Below are positions 1 through 6,025 of a stretch of 9,497 bases of DNA, piece by piece. This DNA is from Myxococcales bacterium (GTDB lineage: Bacteria > Myxococcota > Myxococcia > Myxococcales > Myxococcaceae), in the NCBI GenBank assembly GCA_003153055.1, contig PMBV01000529.1:1-9497 (forward strand). The letters are read 5' to 3'. Within the stretch, counting starts at the first letter, position 1; each line of letters begins with the position of its first letter. The notes under the pieces are model-generated. The model made no database searches. It was not told where the DNA came from and saw nothing but the letters and a program-made list of their open reading frames with translations. The position numbers and the translations under genes are program-made.

Positions 1-155
1 CGCTTCGTGGACCACCTCGCGATGGCGCTGCACGCAAGACTCGGTACGAGCGATGCGTCTTTCGCTCGACGGGCCTGCGCGTCTGCCTCCCGGCAGTCGG
101 CTTCCCGCAGGTCAGCGGCAACTTCGTGACGCACATCGGCGGAAGGGTAGCATGA
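1..155 (+). CDS. Possible 3' end of an unidentified gene, partial, perhaps frameshifted
   Basis: The frame that begins at base 3 stays open from the window edge to a TGA at 153-155. It ends in a protein-like stretch, STGLRVCLPAVGFPQVSG followed by NFVTHIGGRVA, and its codons from about base 52 on mostly end in G or C, as real genes here do. The first 40 bases look more coding in the frame that begins at base 1 (RFVDHLAMALHARLG), which suggests a frame change around 40-55 or simply chance. The closing R-STGLRV faintly recalls the G-F-R-V ending of formylglycine-generating-enzyme-like (FGE/SUMF1) proteins, but this is too short to assign. It would be convergent with the HEPN gene to its right, with 21 bp between the stop codons. 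Confidence is low. Confidence 0.3.
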   Translation, partial: LRGPPRDGAARKTRYERCVFRSTGLRVCLPAVGFPQVSGNFVTHIGGRVA

Positions 156-176
156 ACGGCAGCGGAGGCGAGCGGC

Positions 177-1211
177 TCACGCCGACTGCGATGGCCAGGG
201 CGACTGCGAACCCGCAAACGACCCCGAGAACCACTTCTCGGTCCAGGCAGCCTCGAGCGCAGCGCGGTCGGAGAACATCGCTCGCGCGTTGGGGTGACGG
301 AGTGCTCGCAGAAGGACTGCCCTCGCCACAGTCTCGGCCAGATAGTCGAAGCGCGCGGCCTCCTCGGGTCCGTCGCGCCCATCGGCCACCAGCAAACCGA
401 ACGGAACCTTTCCGTGCACGCATTCGTTGCGGTGAACGTAGAGCTGAACGAGCCTCTCTCGGAGCCCCGAGCCTCCGACGTACCAGTCCTGCTCCAACTC
501 TGGCACCAGGGCCAGGACACGGTCCGCAAAGGCGTTCTGCCCGCCGCCAGCCCCCCTCGGCAGCCCGAGAATGGCCTCGGTCGCTCGCACACAGTCGGGA
601 ATCTTGAACTCAATCTCGAACGACTCGAACGAACGCTCAAACGCAAGCAGCCCGAAGAACAGGAGTGGCGGAACCCCGTCGCGCTCTGTCGCGGCCAGCA
701 GAGCGATCGCGTCCCGCCAGCGATTGAGCCACCCCTCCTCGGAGTTGCGCGGCCGCGTCGTCCAGAACGTCTCCCTCGAGCAGCAGTACGGCCGAACGAT
801 GGTCTGACCGCGTCGAGGCAGGCGGCGAATGCTCCTGAGGTGGTCGGTCGGCGCCCGGCCCTCGGCCTCACCACTGAGGATCCTCGTCTCGCCCGACACG
901 AACCCGGCCGGGCCAGCGAGGAGTAGCCCGCGACGAACGCGAGCCAATCTTGCTTCGACCAGCTGGTTGTCCCCGTCCATCACCTCAGCCCTGGCCGACA
1001 CCACACGCGTGTCGACCATCAACTGCGTCTTGGTCAGGGCCTCCCACTCCAGGGATCCCACCCACTCGCGCCAATGGCTGACATCCGCGTCGAGAACGAG
1101 CGAAGCGATGCTCCCGTCGTGTGCCCAGACTCCAGGCGCAATTTCGGTGCAGATCGTCGGCCCGTCCAACTGCGCGACCAGCAGCAGTCCGTACTTGAAT
1201 CCTTCGGCCAT
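177..1211 (-). CDS. Apea-like HEPN domain protein, possible ribonuclease
   Basis: This encodes a 344-residue, apparently soluble protein; I see no signal peptide or membrane segment. Residues about 180-310 match the Apea-like HEPN pattern: a helix with IPDCVRATEAILG (205-217), then NAFADRVLALVPELE (226-240), then LRERLVQLYVHRNECVHGK (250-268). The last holds R261-N-E-C-V-H266, the Rx4H motif that forms the active site of HEPN ribonucleases. Residues 1-175 are not recognised; they are mostly beta-like at the start and Arg-rich at 120-165. HEPN proteins are commonly RNases acting in toxin-antitoxin, abortive-infection or CRISPR-linked defence; an RNase role here is inference from the motif. The ATG at 1211 is chosen because AAGGAAGGAA lies just upstream on the minus strand (1213-1222). 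The gene is divergent from the dynamin-like GTPase, and no adjacent antitoxin-like gene is visible. Confidence 0.85.
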   Translation of the reverse strand: MAEGFKYGLLLVAQLDGPTICTEIAPGVWAHDGSIASLVLDADVSHWREWVGSLEWEALTKTQLMVDTRVVSARAEVMDGDNQLVEARLARVRRGLLLAGPAGFVSGETRILSGEAEGRAPTDHLRSIRRLPRRGQTIVRPYCCSRETFWTTRPRNSEEGWLNRWRDAIALLAATERDGVPPLLFFGLLAFERSFESFEIEFKIPDCVRATEAILGLPRGAGGGQNAFADRVLALVPELEQDWYVGGSGLRERLVQLYVHRNECVHGKVPFGLLVADGRDGPEEAARFDYLAETVARAVLLRALRHPNARAMFSDRAALEAAWTEKWFSGSFAGSQSPWPSQSA

Positions 1212-1381
1212 GTTCCTTCCTTACATCGTTTGGTCTGAGCACGCCCGGGGGCGCCAGACCGCCAGGTGGTGACCAGCGGAACGCGCGGGAGCCGAGAGAG
1301 GCCCTGGCCTGTCCGGCCTGCGGCTTCGCTGGGCCTTTGGTCGAGGGCGCCTGCGGCGATTGCGGGCTCCAGCTGGAGTAA
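1199..1381 (+). pseudogene. Orphan zinc-ribbon reading frame without a start codon
   Basis: This frame is open from just after a TGA at 1196-1198 to a TAA at 1379-1381. It ends in LACPACGFAGPLVEG followed by ACGDCGLQLE. That gives two Cys-x2-Cys-Gly knuckles separated by ten residues (CPACG and CGDCG), the pattern of a treble-clef or zinc-ribbon metal site, and it stops shortly after the second knuckle as many short zinc-ribbon proteins do. No ATG, GTG or TTG occurs in frame; only a CTG at 1235 could serve, and no ribosome binding site precedes it. It is therefore either a gene remnant that lost its 5' end, a non-canonical start, or a coincidence in a GC-rich frame where Cys and Gly codons are common. 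Its 5' part overlaps the start of the HEPN gene on the other strand. Confidence 0.3.
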
Positions 1382-1627
1382 GGGCCGGCCGCTCGCATCT
1401 CGGCATGTTCGGCTCCCTGAAGTTCGCTCCGAGTCCCTGAGTATCACCTTGTTCCAGCACCTTCCCGCGGCGGCTTGGTTCGCTGCCGGCACGCCTGGCG
1501 CATCCTGAGCGTTCGGGGTACGCCTTGACGGCGCCCCGCTCACCGCGGGAGATGACGCGCGATTCGAAGGCGGTCCCTCGGCGGCAAAAGCGTGCGCCGT
1601 GACCCTGACCCACACCGAGAGAACACC
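1212..1627. other. Divergent intergenic region between the HEPN and dynamin-like genes
   Basis: This stretch of about 416 bases must hold the promoters of the two divergent genes. Apart from the zinc-ribbon frame ending at 1381, I see no convincing gene. A TTGACG at 1525-1530 is a good -35 match for the rightward gene, but the bases 17 further on (GAGATG, 1548-1553) are a poor -10, so I make no firm promoter call. TCCCTGA occurs twice, at about 1412 and 1432, with no known role. The stretch 1382-1627 otherwise looks non-coding. Confidence 0.5.
1213..1222 (-). promoter_or_regulatory. Ribosome binding site of the HEPN gene
   Basis: On the minus strand AAGGAAGGAA precedes the ATG at 1211 by one base. 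The distal AAGG gives a 7-base spacing, which fixes this start. Confidence 0.7.
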
Positions 1628-3403
1628 ATGCTCACGAGTACGTCACTTTCGATGCAGACGGCCGCGCCGTGCCGCGCCGAGGACGCCCTTCATGCCGCGC
1701 GCACCCCGCTCGACGTGAGCGTCGCCGAGGCCCTCGACCGGTTCACCCAGCTGGCGGAGGCGTCGAGCGCTGCCGACGTCCTCGCCGAGGCGAACGCCCT
1801 CCGTGAGCGCGTGCACGAAGGCCGCTTCTACGTCGCCTGTCTTGGGCAATTCAAGCGAGGGAAGTCCACGCTCATCAACGCGCTGTTGGGCGAAGCGCTG
1901 CTGCCAAGCGGCGTGCCTCCGGTGACGTCGGTCGTCACCGTCGTGCGCCATGGCTCGCGGCGTGCGCGGGTGCGATTCGCCGCGGGAGCCTGGCAGGAAG
2001 TGCCGCTCGAGAGGCTCGGCGACTACGTGTCGGAGACCGCCAACCAGGAGAACCGCCTCGGCGTGACAGGTGTCGAAGTTTTTTGCCCGAGCCCCTTCCT
2101 CGAGCGCGGGCTCTGTCTCGTCGACACCCCTGGCGTTGGCAGCACCTTCATCGGGAATTCGGTGACAACGCGCGCCTTCGTTCCTCACATCGATGTCGCC
2201 GTCGTCGTCCTGGGGGGCGACCCGCCCATCTCACAGGACGAACTGGCGCTGTTCTCGGAGCTGACCCCTCGGGTGCGCGACGTTCTCGTCGCCCTCAACA
2301 AAGCCGACAAGCTGAGCGCCCCGGAGCTCGTAGAGGCCCGCGTCTTCACCGAGCAGGTCCTTCGAGCGCTCGCCCCCGCCGTGCCCGTGCGCATCTTCGA
2401 GGTGAGTGGCCTCGAGCGGCTTCGAGGCGAAGGGCCCGGGCGGCAGTGGGGCGAGCTGGCGTCGGCCATTACCGAGTTCGCGCGAACGAAGGGAGTCGAG
2501 CTGGTCGACCGGGCCGCGGCTCGAGGGCTGCGGGCCCTGCTGGGCCGGTTGCTGAAGCAGCTTCGAGAGGAGCGGAGCGCGCTGGTGCGCCCCGTCGAGG
2601 AAACCGAGCGCCGGTTGGAGCTCCTGCGACGGTGCGCGCGAGAGGCGGAGCAGTCGCTGGTCGAACTCACCCACCTCTTCAACGCCGAGGAGGAGAAACT
2701 CGAGCGCCGCGACGACGAGGCGGCTGCGCGCTTCGTCGAGCGTGCGCACCCCGAGGTAGTTCGAGCCGTCCAAGACGCGCTGGGCCGCGCGCCGATGCAG
2801 CGGGGGCCGGCGCTTCGCCGGTGGCTCGTCAACGAAGCCCAAGACGTCGTCGAGGGGGCGGTGCGCGAGTGGAGAGCGGAGCGACAACCAGAGAAGGAGC
2901 GCGACTTCATCGAAGTGACTGAGCGCTTCGTCACGCACGCGAATGCCTTCTTGGCCCGCCTTCGGGACTCGGCGCAGGTCCCTCAGGATGCCCTCCCAGT
3001 CGACGTGATGGCCGAGCCGGGGCTCAAGGGGCGCAGCCGATTCAGCTACACGCCGCTCATGCAGGTCAGCACTCAGTCCCTCAGGGGTTGGGTGGCCGAG
3101 CTGTTTCGGCCCGCGGAGAGGGCGGCTCCGGCTGCGCTGGGCGTTGCCTCGGCGTTTTCGACTCGCCTCCTTCAGGTCAACGCGAGCAGGCTGAGGAAGG
3201 ACTTTGTCGAGCGTGTCATCGAGAGTCGCCGCGGCGTCGAGTCCGCTGTGCGTCGCACCCTGCAGGACGTCGTGAAGCTCGCGGAGCAGGCGGCGCAACG
3301 CGCGCACGTGGCAAGACTCGGGGGTGAACAGGCGATCGCCACGGAGATGACACGCCTTGATGGCCTCATCGCCGCTGCGGAGACAGAGAGGATGCCCGGG
3401 TAG
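1628..3403 (+). CDS. Dynamin-like large GTPase
   Basis: This encodes a 591-residue protein of the bacterial dynamin-like (Dynamin_N) type. The GTPase domain fills roughly residues 60-300. G1 is GQFKRGKS (73-80), the likely G2 threonine lies in PPVTSVVT (97-104), G3 is DTPG (166-169), G4 is NKAD (224-227), and EVSGL (258-262) fits a G5 position. Residues about 300-400 are long, charged, Glu/Arg-rich helices, as in dynamin stalk regions. The C-terminal part (about 470-591) holds a mildly hydrophobic patch (PAALGVASAFS) and more helix, but no clear transmembrane segment, so it is probably cytosolic and binds membrane peripherally. Such proteins use GTP-driven assembly for membrane remodelling; the exact job is unknown. 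The ATG at 1628 is preferred because GAGAG lies 6 bases upstream; an in-frame start 12 codons earlier (1592) lacks such a site. It stands alone on its strand. Confidence 0.9.
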   Translation: MLTSTSLSMQTAAPCRAEDALHAARTPLDVSVAEALDRFTQLAEASSAADVLAEANALRERVHEGRFYVACLGQFKRGKSTLINALLGEALLPSGVPPVTSVVTVVRHGSRRARVRFAAGAWQEVPLERLGDYVSETANQENRLGVTGVEVFCPSPFLERGLCLVDTPGVGSTFIGNSVTTRAFVPHIDVAVVVLGGDPPISQDELALFSELTPRVRDVLVALNKADKLSAPELVEARVFTEQVLRALAPAVPVRIFEVSGLERLRGEGPGRQWGELASAITEFARTKGVELVDRAAARGLRALLGRLLKQLREERSALVRPVEETERRLELLRRCAREAEQSLVELTHLFNAEEEKLERRDDEAAARFVERAHPEVVRAVQDALGRAPMQRGPALRRWLVNEAQDVVEGAVREWRAERQPEKERDFIEVTERFVTHANAFLARLRDSAQVPQDALPVDVMAEPGLKGRSRFSYTPLMQVSTQSLRGWVAELFRPAERAAPAALGVASAFSTRLLQVNASRLRKDFVERVIESRRGVESAVRRTLQDVVKLAEQAAQRAHVARLGGEQAIATEMTRLDGLIAAAETERMPG

Positions 3404-3419
3404 GCAGCGCTGCGGCCAA

Positions 3420-3440
3420 CGAGCTGAGCGGGACAGCTCG
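3420..3440 (+). terminator. Hairpin after the dynamin-like gene, weak terminator candidate
   Basis: CGAGCTG (3420-3426) and CAGCTCG (3434-3440) form a perfect 7-bp stem with a 7-base loop, 17 bases after the GTPase stop codon. No T-run follows, so intrinsic termination is uncertain. Confidence 0.35.
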
Positions 3441-3648
3441 GCGAAGACGGAGCGCTCGACTGCCGGCCCGGACGTTGGCACCGAAGGCCCAGGCCAGGCG
3501 GGGCGGCTGGAGATCCGGGGCCCCGGGCGAGCATCACCAGCCCTTGGCCGTCGGTGCAGTGCATGCACGTGTTGTTTGGAGGCGACTGGGCTCGTCCGCG
3601 ACGACGGGGGACACCCCTCGCCGGTGGGAGGGGGTCGCCGGGAATGTC

Positions 3649-3666
3649 ACCAATGGTACCATTGGT
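3649..3666. repeat. Perfect 18-bp palindrome
   Basis: ACCAATGGTACCATTGGT is self-complementary along its whole length, with no spacer. It lies 13 bp beyond the stop codon of the LysR gene, between two convergent genes. GGTAC recurs at 3655, 3664 and 3673, a 9-base period that continues past the palindrome. Without a loop it is a poor terminator; a binding site for a dimeric protein is possible. It is visibly richer in A and T than its surroundings. Confidence 0.6.
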
Positions 3667-3678
3667 ACTCCTGGTACT

Positions 3679-4551
3679 TCATCGCCGGCGAGCGAGGAGG
3701 CAGTCGAGGACGAGGCGCCCGGCGGGCCCGAGCTTTCCCCGGTGCGCCAGGCGGGGCTCGAAGGCGTGCACGCTGCCCTGTTTCAGGTCGAGGGCGACCA
3801 GCTCTCCCTTGGCGAGCTCGTGCTGGGTGAGCCAGTCGGGGAGCCAGCCGAAGCCGATGCCCGCGAGGATGGCGGCCTTCTTGGCGTGGAAGTCCGAGAG
3901 CTGAACCATCGACTGCTCATCCAGTGAGCCGGTGGGCAGCCTGAGGCGGGGGTCGCTCCCGCGCACGTTGAGGAGCACGTGCTGGGTGAGGTCGTCCCAC
4001 CGCACCCTCTTCTGTCGCGCCAAGGGGTGTTCGCGATGGGCCACCAGCCGGGCCTTGAAGCGGGGCAGGGTGACGACGGTGAGGCCCTCGAGGCGCACCG
4101 GGAGGATGCTCACCATCACCTGGGCGTCCGATTCTTCGAAGCGGCGCTCGACCCCGCCCAGCGAGTCGACGGTGAGCTGCACCCGGGTGGGCGCGCCAGC
4201 CTCGCGCAGCGCTGGCACCACCTCGAGCACCGGCTCGAGCGCGATGATGGCGTCGAAGACGACCGTCAGCACCGGCTCCCAGCCTGATTGGAGCACGGCG
4301 CAGGCCTCGCTCAGAGCGTGCTCCGCCTCGAGCAGGCGCCGGCAGTGGCGGAGGACTTCTTCTCCAGCCGGAGTGAGGCGGGTGCGGTAGCCCGAGCGAT
4401 CGAACAGCGCCAGGCCCGTCTGGAGCTCGAGCTGCCTGAGGCCGTACAGCACGGCCGTGTGGGTCCGGTGGAGCACTCGGGCCGCGCCTACCAGCGTGCC
4501 GGCCCGGGCAAAGGCATCCAGCGCGCGGGCATGCTCGAGGGAGATGTTCAT
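3679..4551 (-). CDS. LysR-family transcriptional regulator
   Basis: This encodes 290 residues, the usual size for the family. The N-terminal winged helix-turn-helix spans about residues 4-63 (SLEHARALDAFARAGTLVGA, helix-turn-helix near 20-41, then LFDRSGYRTRLTPAGEEVL). The rest is a two-lobed effector-binding domain of the periplasmic-binding-protein type, including PALREAGAPTRVQLTVDSLG and HAKKAAILAGIGFGWLPDWL. The ATG at 4551 gives the standard family start (MNISLEHARALDAF). It has AGGAG upstream, though 13 bases away. A GTG at 4590 would add 13 residues, with GGGA only 2 bases before it. The gene is divergent from the lipoprotein gene, the classic LysR layout in which the regulator controls itself and the divergent gene. 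The inducer cannot be read from the sequence. There is no direct sign that it controls the hmgA-hppD pair, which lies beyond the lipoprotein gene. Confidence 0.92.
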   Translation of the reverse strand: MNISLEHARALDAFARAGTLVGAARVLHRTHTAVLYGLRQLELQTGLALFDRSGYRTRLTPAGEEVLRHCRRLLEAEHALSEACAVLQSGWEPVLTVVFDAIIALEPVLEVVPALREAGAPTRVQLTVDSLGGVERRFEESDAQVMVSILPVRLEGLTVVTLPRFKARLVAHREHPLARQKRVRWDDLTQHVLLNVRGSDPRLRLPTGSLDEQSMVQLSDFHAKKAAILAGIGFGWLPDWLTQHELAKGELVALDLKQGSVHAFEPRLAHRGKLGPAGRLVLDCLLARRR

Positions 4552-4562
4552 GACTTCAGTCA
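4551..4562. promoter_or_regulatory. Short dyad overlapping the LysR start, possible operator
   Basis: TGACT and AGTCA are separated by two bases (TGACTTCAGTCA), directly before and touching the LysR start codon. A further TGAC at 4575-4578 pairs with GTCA at 4559-4562 across 12 bases. It could serve autorepression; this is inference from position and symmetry only. Confidence 0.3.
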
Positions 4563-4614
4563 AGCTCCTGCCTCTGACCTTAGCGCCCACGTCCCTACAT
4601 GCGCCCGTCTTTGG

Positions 4615-4620
4615 TATAGG
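4615..4620 (+). promoter_or_regulatory. Possible -10 element of the lipoprotein gene
   Basis: TATAGG within TTGGTATAGG is the best -10-like hexamer in the divergent region and lies about 45 bases before the chosen start. No good -35 hexamer sits 16-18 bases upstream, which would fit activator-dependent transcription. Weak call. Confidence 0.25.
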
Positions 4621-4653
4621 CCTTCCCGGTGTCAGGCCGATTCGGGCCTTTTC

Positions 4654-4660
4654 AGGGGGA
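4654..4660 (+). promoter_or_regulatory. Ribosome binding site that fixes the lipoprotein start
   Basis: AGGGGGA sits 4 bases before the GTG at 4665. It argues for that start over the in-frame GTG at 4629, which has no such site. Confidence 0.7.
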
Positions 4661-4664
4661 ACAC

Positions 4665-5957
4665 GTGGAGGCTACTCAATTGCTGCGAACGAGTGTGGTG
4701 GGGCTGGTTTTGGCGTTTTCCGTTGGCTGCAACCAGGAAACTGGGACGGGCAATCTCACGGGTCAAATGGTCGTGATGGTGCAACCGGCGGAGGCCGCGC
4801 TCAAGACAGGCGCGACGCTCCAGCTCTATGCAGTCGTGACAGACAAACCCGATGGCTCGAGTGACGCCGTGACCTGGTCAGTCAGCGAGGGCTCGGTGGC
4901 AGGAGGCAGTGTCTCGGAAGGAGGGCTCTACACGGCTCCTTCTGCTCCAGGGGTGTTTCACGTGGTGGCCACGAGCGTGGCCGACTCAAAGAAGTCCGGT
5001 TCGGCGACCATCACCGTGACACAGGCGGTCGCGGTCGTCATCGACCCCACGAGCGTGTCACTGGCAACGCTCGGCACCCGGCAGTTCTCGGCCACCGTCA
5101 CTGGGACGAGTGACGCGAGCGTGACGTGGTCCGTGCAGGAGGGCTCATTGGGAGGCAGCATCAGCTCGCCGGGAGGGCTCTATACCGCGCCTGCCTCCGC
5201 GGGGACCTTTCACGTCGTCGCCACCAGCGTGGCCGACTCCACGAAGAGCGCGACGGCGACCGTGACAGTGGTGGGTTCTCAGGTGCAGGTCACCGTGAGC
5301 CCGTCTCTGGCGAATGTCGTGGTGGGCCTCAGTCAGCAGTTCACCGCCAACGTGACGGGTACCAGCAACCACGCGGTGAATTGGTCGGTGGCAGAGGGGA
5401 GCACGGCAGGATCCGTATCGGCCTCGGGCCTCTTCACGGCCTCCTCGACCCTCGGCACGTATCACATCGTGGCCACGAGCGCGGTCGAGCCAACCGCCAC
5501 TGGGCAGGCTGTCGTGGTGGTGACGTCGACTCCGGTGGTGACCATCTCGGTAGACCCAGCGAAGGCCTCGGTGCTCACCGGCACGAGCAAACAGTTCACC
5601 GCCACCGTGACCGGTTCGAACAACCTCCAAGTGACCTGGGCGGTGCAGGAGGGGTCGACGGGTGGAATCGTGACGACCTCGGGGTACTACACGGCCCCGA
5701 CCACTGCCGGGACCTACCACGTCGTCGTCACGAGTGTGCAGGACGCCACCAAGTCAGCGACGGCCGAGGTGACCGTGAGCTCACCCCCTGTGACCGTGTC
5801 GGTGAGTCCGACCAGCACCCTGGTGGCTCCCGGCGCACAATACAAGTTCACCGCGACGGTCAACAACACCGCGAACACGGTCGTCTCCTGGAGCTGCTCG
5901 AGGCCGACGGAGGCGCCATCGACCCAGCGGGCAACTATACGGCGCCCAAGACCATGA
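4665..5957 (+). CDS. Lipoprotein with Ig-like repeats, N-terminal part (ends early by frameshift)
   Basis: The GTG start has a strong ribosome binding site and gives a 22-residue lipoprotein signal: R8, a hydrophobic run VVGLVLAF, then SVG-Cys22. The -3 residue is Ser rather than the usual Leu, so the lipobox is imperfect. Asn follows the Cys; there is no Asp at +2, which would allow outer-membrane sorting. A short linker leads into tandem beta-rich repeats of about 85 residues resembling bacterial Ig-like domains. Each closes with a G-L-Y-T-A-P motif, then HVVATS, then KSATATVTV. Four complete repeats and most of a fifth are in this frame. Homology breaks after VVSWS: the frame continues as a low-complexity Arg/Pro tail (RPTEAPSTQRATIRRPRP) and stops at 5957, while the expected continuation is in the next frame. 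As it stands this would yield about 430 residues with an aberrant tail. The probable role is cell-surface adhesion or display; the ligand is unknown. Confidence 0.8.
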   Translation: MEATQLLRTSVVGLVLAFSVGCNQETGTGNLTGQMVVMVQPAEAALKTGATLQLYAVVTDKPDGSSDAVTWSVSEGSVAGGSVSEGGLYTAPSAPGVFHVVATSVADSKKSGSATITVTQAVAVVIDPTSVSLATLGTRQFSATVTGTSDASVTWSVQEGSLGGSISSPGGLYTAPASAGTFHVVATSVADSTKSATATVTVVGSQVQVTVSPSLANVVVGLSQQFTANVTGTSNHAVNWSVAEGSTAGSVSASGLFTASSTLGTYHIVATSAVEPTATGQAVVVVTSTPVVTISVDPAKASVLTGTSKQFTATVTGSNNLQVTWAVQEGSTGGIVTTSGYYTAPTTAGTYHVVVTSVQDATKSATAEVTVSSPPVTVSVSPTSTLVAPGAQYKFTATVNNTANTVVSWSCSRPTEAPSTQRATIRRPRP

Positions 5958-6025
5958 CAACCGAGCACGTGGTCGCCACGAGCAAGGCGGACACCACCAA
6001 GAGCGCCACCGCGACCGTCAATGTC
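4767..6025 (+). repeat. Five tandem Ig-like repeats, about 85 codons each
   Basis: The units run roughly 4767-5024, 5025-5279, 5280-5534, 5535-5789 and 5790-6025. The last crosses the frameshift. They share the order (V)-x-V-x-P, a Gly-x-x-x-x-F-(S/T)-A-x-V core, V-x-W-(S/A)-V-x-E-G, a Gly-Y/L-Y-T-A-P motif and a closing K-S-A-T-A-x-V-T-V. Repeats 1 and 2 are the closest pair (HVVATSVADS in both). Repeat 3 deviates most, with FTASS in place of YTAP. Confidence 0.8.
5892..5899 (+). other. One-base frameshift site in the lipoprotein gene
   Basis: Repeat homology passes from the frame starting at 4665 to the frame one base earlier between AGC (5892-5894) and CTC (5897-5899). Only TG stands where a codon is expected. 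Earlier repeats read W-S-V-x-E-G or W-A-V-x-E-G, so restoring one base (GTG) gives W-S-V-L-E-A-D-G-G and repairs the fifth repeat. There is no homopolymer or slippery heptamer. The inverted repeat GAGC-T-GCTC (5891-5899) sits exactly at the site. Confidence 0.8.

Noticed and set aside
1034..1615. Minus-strand frames over the divergent region
   Set aside because: They run through the HEPN start in another frame and contain no motif; their Pro/Arg-rich composition is that of shadow frames.
2231..3568. 445-codon open frame on the minus strand
   Set aside because: It lies antisense to the GTPase, whose G1, G3 and G4 motifs are intact; the translation is Arg/Leu-rich low-complexity text typical of GC-rich shadow frames.
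3475..3927. Plus-strand frame with a Gly-Thr-x collagen-like stretch
   Set aside because: Most of it is antisense to the LysR gene, and the Gly-Thr triplets are explained by the palindrome and its 9-base period.
5126..5896. Upstream part of the second lipoprotein frame (GTG at 5126)
   Set aside because: Before 5897 this frame reads as Arg/Gly-rich nonsense while the other frame carries the Ig-like repeats; only the part after the frameshift is real.
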